Position numbers and translations under genes: made by a program. A stretch of 64,000 bases of DNA from Primulina eburnea (taxonomy: Eukaryota > Streptophyta > Magnoliopsida > Lamiales > Gesneriaceae): contig NC_133104.1 in NCBI RefSeq assembly GCF_022965805.1, positions 35,880,682-35,944,681 on the forward strand. Reading direction: 5' to 3'. Below the pieces are notes generated by a model. It did no database searches. It was not told where the DNA came from and worked only from the letters and a program-made list of their open reading frames with translations. Shown here piece by piece: positions 58,180 to 64,000 of the stretch (the stretch's first letter is position 1; every line of letters begins with the position of its first letter).

Positions 58180-61100
58180 GATACAAAAGCTTTAAACATA
58201 ATATTTCTTCAAATGAAATGTATTCCACGGCCTCTTAAGAATGTGTCCCTGAGAATCTTCGAGATAATAAGCTGCCCCCGAGCTGGCTCTTCGAACTATT
58301 TTGAAGGGTCCTTCCCATCGTGCTTATAATTTCCCCACATCACCCATTGCTTTGACCTTTTTCATAACTAGGTCCTCAATCTGAAAATCTCATGATCGAA
58401 CATGCTTTTTGTAGGATTTAATTACCCGACTGCGATAAGCTTCCATTTGAATGGCTGCCCGATCTCTCCTTTCTTCAAGTAGATCAAGTTCAATGGCTCG
58501 GGACTTATCATTGTTGTTCGAATAAGATTCTATCCGAGTAGAGGATTTCCCAATCTCCACAGGTATGACTGCTTCTCAACCATAGACTAGGATGTATGGA
58601 GTTTTCCGAGTAGATGTTCGTGGTGTAGTTTGATATGCCCATAATACACTCGGTAATTCCTCCACCCAATCTTTACCTTTCTTAGGAAGTCGGGCCTTTA
58701 ATGCTTGAACAATGATTCTGTTGGTTACTTTTGTCTGGCCATTGGCTTTGGGGTAGGCCACTGATGTGAAAGATTGAATGATCTTCATTTCATTGACACC
58801 AAGACGTGATCTTCTTTCCCTGAAATTGCCTCCCATTATCTGAAATCAATTTTCTTGAGATGTCATATCTGCAAACAATATTATTCCAGAGAAATTTCAT
58901 GACCTCTTCCTCAGTAATTTTGGCTAATGGCTCGGCCTCTACCTACTTGGACAAATAATCTACAGCCACAAGAAGGAATTTTTTCTGTGCTCAGGGTTAT
59001 GGGGAAGGGGCCCACAATATCCAACCCCCATTGGTCAAAAGGGCATGATGTTGAGATTGGTTGCATGTTAGCAGTTGGGTGATGATGAAAATTTGAATGG
59101 TGTTGGCAACCCTTGCATTTTTGAAACACTCAGGCAGCATCTTAATTCATTTGGGACCACCAAAATCCGGCCAATATAGTTTTCCGAGACAGGGCAGTCC
59201 CATCGAGGTGTTCACCACAGCACCCTTTGTGTATTTCTCGGAGGACATACTCTGCCTCATTCTATGATAAGCACTTGAGCAAAGGGCTTTGATATGATCG
59301 CTTGTACAAAACATCATTTAAAAAGACGAACCTGGGTGCTTTTTTTTATTCTCGCAGCCCGGGCTCGATCTTCTGGGAGATCGCCATGGACTATATACTT
59401 GATAAGAGAGGTCATCCACGAATTCTCTCGAGCAGATGGTACTTCTTCATCAATGGAGAGTAATAACCGGGTAAAACAGAGCACTTCCCGGGTTCTTATA
59501 TCTAACATGGAAGCAGCTAATTTTGCTAAGATATCAACTTCTTCTTTTTCCTCCCTAGGAATTTGTTCAATGCTCCAATCGGTAAAAGGGGAAGCCCGGG
59601 TTGTGATGAGTCTCAAATACTTGAGCATTTTTTCTTTCTTGGCCTCATATGTTCCCTTGATTTGCTGGGTGACCAATTGAGAGTCAGAATAAATAATGAC
59701 CCAGGAAGCACCGACTTCCCGGGCAGCTTGCAACCCATCATTATTGGTGACCCTGGAGTCGATTCTCAGAGCCAGCTTGATATTTTCTCCTGATGGGGCA
59801 ATCAGGACCACCCCCACTCCACATCCTGATAAATTCGATGCACCATCAATAAAAATTCTCCATACCTCTTCTTCTCCCGGTTGAATCATTTGTATTAAGA
59901 AGTATGTCAATGCTTGGGCCTTAATAGCAACTCGAGGTTTATATTCAATGTCATACTCCCCAAGCTCTATAGTCCATTTAACATTTCTTCCCAAGACTTC
60001 AGCGTGTGTCATGATCCTCCCGAGTGGAGAATTGGTGATGATCACAATGGGATGTGAGAGAAAATAAGGCCTCAACTTCCGGGCAGTCATCACCAGGGCC
60101 AGTGCTATTTTTCCCACTTCACTATATTTCAATTCCGCCCCTCGAAGGGTATGACTGACATAGTATACTGGCTTCTGGTCAGTTCCTTCTTCCCTGACAA
60201 GCACGGAACTAACGGCGAACTCAGTGGCGGATAAATAGATCCATAATTTTTCCCCGAGCTCGGGTTTTGCCAGAATAGACATTTCAGCCAAATGCTTCTT
60301 CAAGTCTTGAAAAGCTTGCTCACATTTGTGATCCCAGCCGAATTTTTGGGCTTTTCTTAAAACTTAGAAAAATGGATAACTTCTATGTAGCAGACCAAGA
60401 GATGAAGCGTGACAGGGCCGCGATCCTCCCGGTTAATTTTTGCACAACCCGGACAGATTGAGGGGAAGACATGTCCATTATTGCTTTGATTTGTTTTGGG
60501 GTTGACTTCGATTCCCCTATCAGTTACCAAGAAACCCAAGAATTTTCCACTCCTAACCCCGAATACACATTTGGCCGGGTTGAGCTTTATCTCATATTGT
60601 TTCCAAGTAGTGAAGGTCTCAGCCAGATCATCAATGAAGTAGGAGACTTTCCGGGTCTTGATCAAGATATCATCCACATATACTTCAATGTTTCTACCTA
60701 TCTGCTTCTGAAAAACATGGTTCATCAAACGTTGGTATGTAGGCCTCAGCATTCTTCAATCCAAAGGGCATAACAACGTAGCAGAAAGTGCCCCCGGAAG
60801 TGATAAAACTGGCTTTATCTTGATCTTCAAGAGCCAAGAGGATTTGGTGGTATCCCTGATAAGCATCTAGAAAGCTTAATAACTCGGATCCGGAGGTTGA
60901 ATCCACCATCTGATCAATCCGAGGGAGTGGATAACAGTCTTTGGGGCAGACTTTATTCAGGTCCCTGAAATCTACACACATTCTCCATAGCATCTCCGAG
61001 AGGAAGGTTGGTCTCCTTGACTTCCCCGACCCGTCCTCGTACTAGAAATTTAATTTTTTGGTGATAAGTGGAAGCCACAGCTCTCATCTCATTCATAGCT

Positions 61101-61500
61101 GGCCTCCCCAAGATGATGTTGTATGAGGACGGGGCATCCACCACTGTAAAGACTGTCATCACAGTTTTCCTCAAGTTCCCGGTTCCCAGGGTTAGTGGCA
61201 AGGTGATTTCCCCCTCAGGGTACACGGCATATCCAGCAAAACCAAACAGGGTAGTCTCAACCGCCTCTAACTGATATTCGTGCAAATCCATTTGGACCAA
61301 TGCCTCTTTAAAGAATGACATTGACAGAGCTGCCATTGTCAACAAATACCCTTAATACATCATAATTAGCCACTCGGACTTGGATGACAAGAGCGTCATT
61401 GTGGGGTAGACTAACTCCCCTGGGGTCTTCTGGGCCAAAGCTGATAACTGGCTCGTTTCTCCCACTCCCATCAACCTCCAAGCACTCCCTTCTGGGTTTT
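58180..61500 (-). pseudogene. Tat-lineage Ty3/gypsy pol (protease, RT, dual RNase H, integrase)
   Basis: On the minus strand in order: aspartic protease ([11 protein letters not shown], with Asn where D-T/S-G has T/S; then IILGRPAMNEMRA), 61400-61020; RT (CVDFRDLNKVCPKD, MPFGLKNAEA, EVYVDDILIKT), 60993-60560; RNase H (YYVSHTLRGAELKYSEVGK), about 60200-60100; a second, archaeal-type RNase H (FIDGASNLSGCGVGVVL, VIIYSDSQLVTQQIKG), about 59850-59620; integrase (WGLDIVGPFPI, YPKANGQTKVTNR), 59129-58576; integrase end (ARWEGPFKI), about 58330-58180. The dual RNase H marks the Tat lineage. Several frameshifts and stops make it dead. The gag side is missing where the CACTA element begins. Confidence 0.92.
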
Positions 61501-62529
61501 TTTTTAAAAATATTATAAATTAATAAATTTATTGTAAAAATGTGGCAAATTGTAAAGTTTTGTAACACTAGTACAATCCGGGACTTACTGTCCCGGATTC
61601 ATATTTTTTATTTTTTTTAAAAAAAAAAAGAAAGAAAGTGAGGGCACGGATTTTTAAAAAAATTAAAAGGGAGATCGGCGACGATTTGTGCAAAACCGTC
61701 GCCAATAAGCCGTCGTCATTGGCGACGGTTTAAACAATAACTGTCGCTATGGGCGACGGTTTAACCACAAACCGTCGCTAAAGCAAATCCGTAAGCCGTG
61801 TCTCCTTTAAGTAGAAATGCGGGTATTCTTTCCATCATCGTCGAAATTAATTTTTCCCCATATTCATTCTCGCAACTTATTTCTTTCATTCGATTTATAT
61901 GTGCAAAATCCATCTTTTCTACTTCGATCATATATTAATATTATTTGTTGATTTTATCGTCCATTTCATTTGAATAGATACGAAGAGTTAATTTTTAATT
62001 TCGCTAATAATATTATAATTATATATTAAGAAGTAATTTTTTTGTGTAATTTTTTATAATACTTGTCATTTATTTCAGATATTAGCATCGTCCGTTGATA
62101 TTATTACAAGTTTCGTATATAAACAATTTAATTTAATATAAGAATGAGTTAATATTAGTGTACTTAATATTAATGAAATTATAAAGTATTTTGTTACATT
62201 TTTAAAGTATATTGAGAATAAGTTTTAAATTTCACGTAATTTTAACCTCTGTAATTTATAATACAATTAATATTATAATTATACATATACTATACATAAA
62301 ATTTCACGTAAATATAAAGTCTGTAATTTATATACATATTCTAATTCCAATAAAATAATTAATATTATATCAATTAAGTATAATTATTGTATTTTATATA
62401 CATATTCTAATTTTAACCTCCGTAATTTATAATACAATTAAATAAAATTATTGTAATTGTTGTAAATATAATATTATATCAAGTAAATATAATTATTGTA
62501 ATTAAATTAAGTATAGTTATTAAATATTG

Positions 62530-62690
62530 TAATTATTGTAGATATAATATTATATCGCGTAAATTAAATATAACTATTGTAATTATTGTAATTAATGTAG
62601 ATATAATATTATATCGCGTAAATTAAATATAACTATTGTAATTATTGTAATTAATGTAGATATAATATTATATCACGTAAATATAGTTAT
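62530..62690. repeat. AT-rich tandem repeat of about 67 bp
   Basis: Almost three copies containing TAGATATAATATTATATCGC and AAATATAACTATTGTAATTA, in the centre of the CACTA-like element. Confidence 0.85.
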
Positions 62691-63203
62691 TATAATTAAA
62701 TTAATTATATTTATTATTATTCGAACAATTCTAAATTACAATATTATAATTCCAATAATACATTTAATATTATAACTATTGTTAACGGGCTTTTTTTAAA
62801 AAAAATTATAAATAAAAAAACTATAACATGTGAAGTTATTAATGTAATTACGAAATTGTGTATTAAAATTTTGTATTTATTAATAATTCTTGTTTATTAC
62901 AGGTACCATATTTATTATTTTTTTAATATTCAAACTATTTTTTAGTATCACGATTAACATTAAAAATATATTATTTAACTAAATTATACTTAATCATATA
63001 ATTTTAGTGAACAAAATTATAATTACATTTATAATATAAATAATACAAACAAAACATTAAAAAATTAATTAAATTATCTTCTCAGACGTAATTATACGAA
63101 ACTTGTAATAATATCAACGGATGATGCTAATATCTGAAATAAATGACATGTATTATAAAAAAAAAATTACTTCTTAATATATAATTATAATATTATCAAC
63201 GAA

Positions 63204-63499
63204 ATTAAACATTACATCTTCGTATCTCTTCAAATGAAATTGACGATAAAATCAACAAAATAATATTAATATATGATCGAAGTAGAAAAGATGGATTTTG
63301 CACATATAAATCGGATGAAAGAAATAAGTTGCGAGAATGAATATGAGGAACATTAAACATTACATCTTCGTATCTCTTCAAATGAAATTGACGATAAAAT
63401 CAACAAAATAATATTAATATATGATCAAAGTAGAAAAGATGGATTTTGCACATATAAATCGGATGAAAGAAATAAGTTGCGAGAATGAATATGAGGAAC
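63204..63499. repeat. Tandem duplication of 148 bp in the CACTA right arm
   Basis: 63204-63351 and 63352-63499 are nearly identical (one visible difference, GATCGAAG and GATCAAAG). The left arm has a single copy of this segment, so the duplication is recent and specific to the right arm. Confidence 0.9.
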
Positions 63500-63556
63500 A
63501 ATTATTTTCGACGATGATGGAAAGAATACCTGCATTTGTACTTAAAGGAAGAAAAC

Positions 63557-64000
63557 CAGTGTTCTAAAAAGCGGTACGCGGTAGGCGGCGGTTACCTACC
63601 GCCTAGCGCCTAGGCGACTAGGCGGGGCCTAGGCGGTTTTTTTTAAGCTTAAATTCATTATGTGGTTCATGAGTATTATGTTAGTATATGAAATATATAT
63701 TATTATAAAATCTAAAATTGTAATAATAAATATATATATTAATAAATTTTTATATATGAATCATCCACATCAGTTTACTACTTTACTACAATTGTTGTAC
63801 AATGAAAATTAAATTTGTTCAACATTTTTTCCAACATAATATATTGATATTAAACCTAAACATCTAACTATTCTAGTTCATTTCCATATTTTTCCAATAC
63901 TTCTTCTGTATCGGATTCAAACTCAAAATCCATGGCTTCTTCCTCCTCTTCATCCAACATAAATTCTTCTTCGTGAAGTTCCCTTACATCTTCAACATTT
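63557..64000 (-). mobile_element. End of a hAT-like transposon running off the window
   Basis: Begins CAGTGTTCTAAAAAGCGG, followed by short CCTAGGCG-type inverted sub-terminal repeats (63575-63640). It then has AT-rich DNA and the end of an acidic coding frame on the minus strand. Superfamily assignment is by resemblance of the end sequence. Confidence 0.45.
63868..63999 (-). CDS. C-terminus of a probable hAT transposase (partial)
   Basis: 43 codons to a TAG at 63868-63870, with no stop up to the window edge. The tail is strongly acidic (ELHEEEFMLDEEEEEAMDF, then EVLEKYGNELE), as is common after the hAT dimerisation domain. No conserved domain is inside the window, so the identity rests on context. 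Confidence 0.4.
   Translation of the reverse strand, partial: NVEDVRELHEEEFMLDEEEEEAMDFEFESDTEEVLEKYGNELE

Larger units (their letters stand above)
61566..63555. mobile_element. CACTA-like DNA transposon, truncated, with long inverted arms
   Basis: Starts CACTAGTACAA at 61566, the family's terminal pentamer, followed by sub-terminal repeats of GCGACGGTTT in both orientations (61675-61790), as in many plant En/Spm elements. Arms at about 61805-62110 and 63085-63550 are inverted copies. The right arm lacks the terminal GCGACGG part and the closing TAGTG; it is cut off where the hAT end begins. There is no transposase, so it is a non-autonomous derivative. Confidence 0.7.

Overview
This is a plant nuclear genome window, almost certainly from a eudicot. 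It holds three spliced host genes with plant-specific products, spread through AT-rich sequence that is dominated by LTR retrotransposons, DNA transposons and MITEs. An asterid (Lamiales-like) source is my guess from the general look of the repeats; nothing in the window proves it. No tRNA, rRNA or CRISPR array was seen.

Host genes. (1) 8803-12023 (+): a seven-exon RING-H2 E3 ubiquitin ligase of the BIG BROTHER type, 248 codons, every splice phase consistent. (2) 21717-25662 (-): an eight-exon chloroplast ferredoxin-sulfite reductase. All junctions and all four siroheme/4Fe-4S cysteines are intact, but exon 2 carries one extra base (about 24256) that would truncate the protein near residue 219. 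(3) 34979-38335 (-): a three-exon plastid 2-oxoglutarate/malate translocator (DiT1 type), intact.

Transposon layout. 1-1634: 3' LTR and polyprotein end of a chromodomain Ty3/gypsy element (-). 14937-20900: a dead copia element (+) whose gag is interrupted by two solo LTRs of that same gypsy family in opposite orientation, one with an exact 5-bp target duplication. 39131-53900: a nest at least three levels deep. An old copia (-) was split by a younger copia (+, 39231-51877, 5-bp duplication AGTGG). The younger copia took a hAT-type MITE in its 5' LTR (8-bp duplication) and a 5.7-kb PIF/Harbinger element in its pol gene (3-bp duplication). The old copia also holds a small MITE. 56300-61500: a Tat-lineage gypsy (-) with a 3' minisatellite and a coding remnant on the opposite strand. 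61566-63555: a truncated CACTA-like element. 63557-64000: the end of a hAT element that runs off the window.

Most interesting. The Harbinger element encodes the two expected proteins (DDE transposase and Myb/SANT-like protein) and also, on the opposite strand, a third spliced gene. That gene begins with an RNase H1 N-terminal/viroplasmin-like domain and may end in a tail with two SUMO-interaction-like motifs. Also notable are CpG-rich palindrome arrays just upstream of the TATA box in the gypsy LTRs, and a family of about 180-bp MITEs whose 9-bp target duplications can be read directly.
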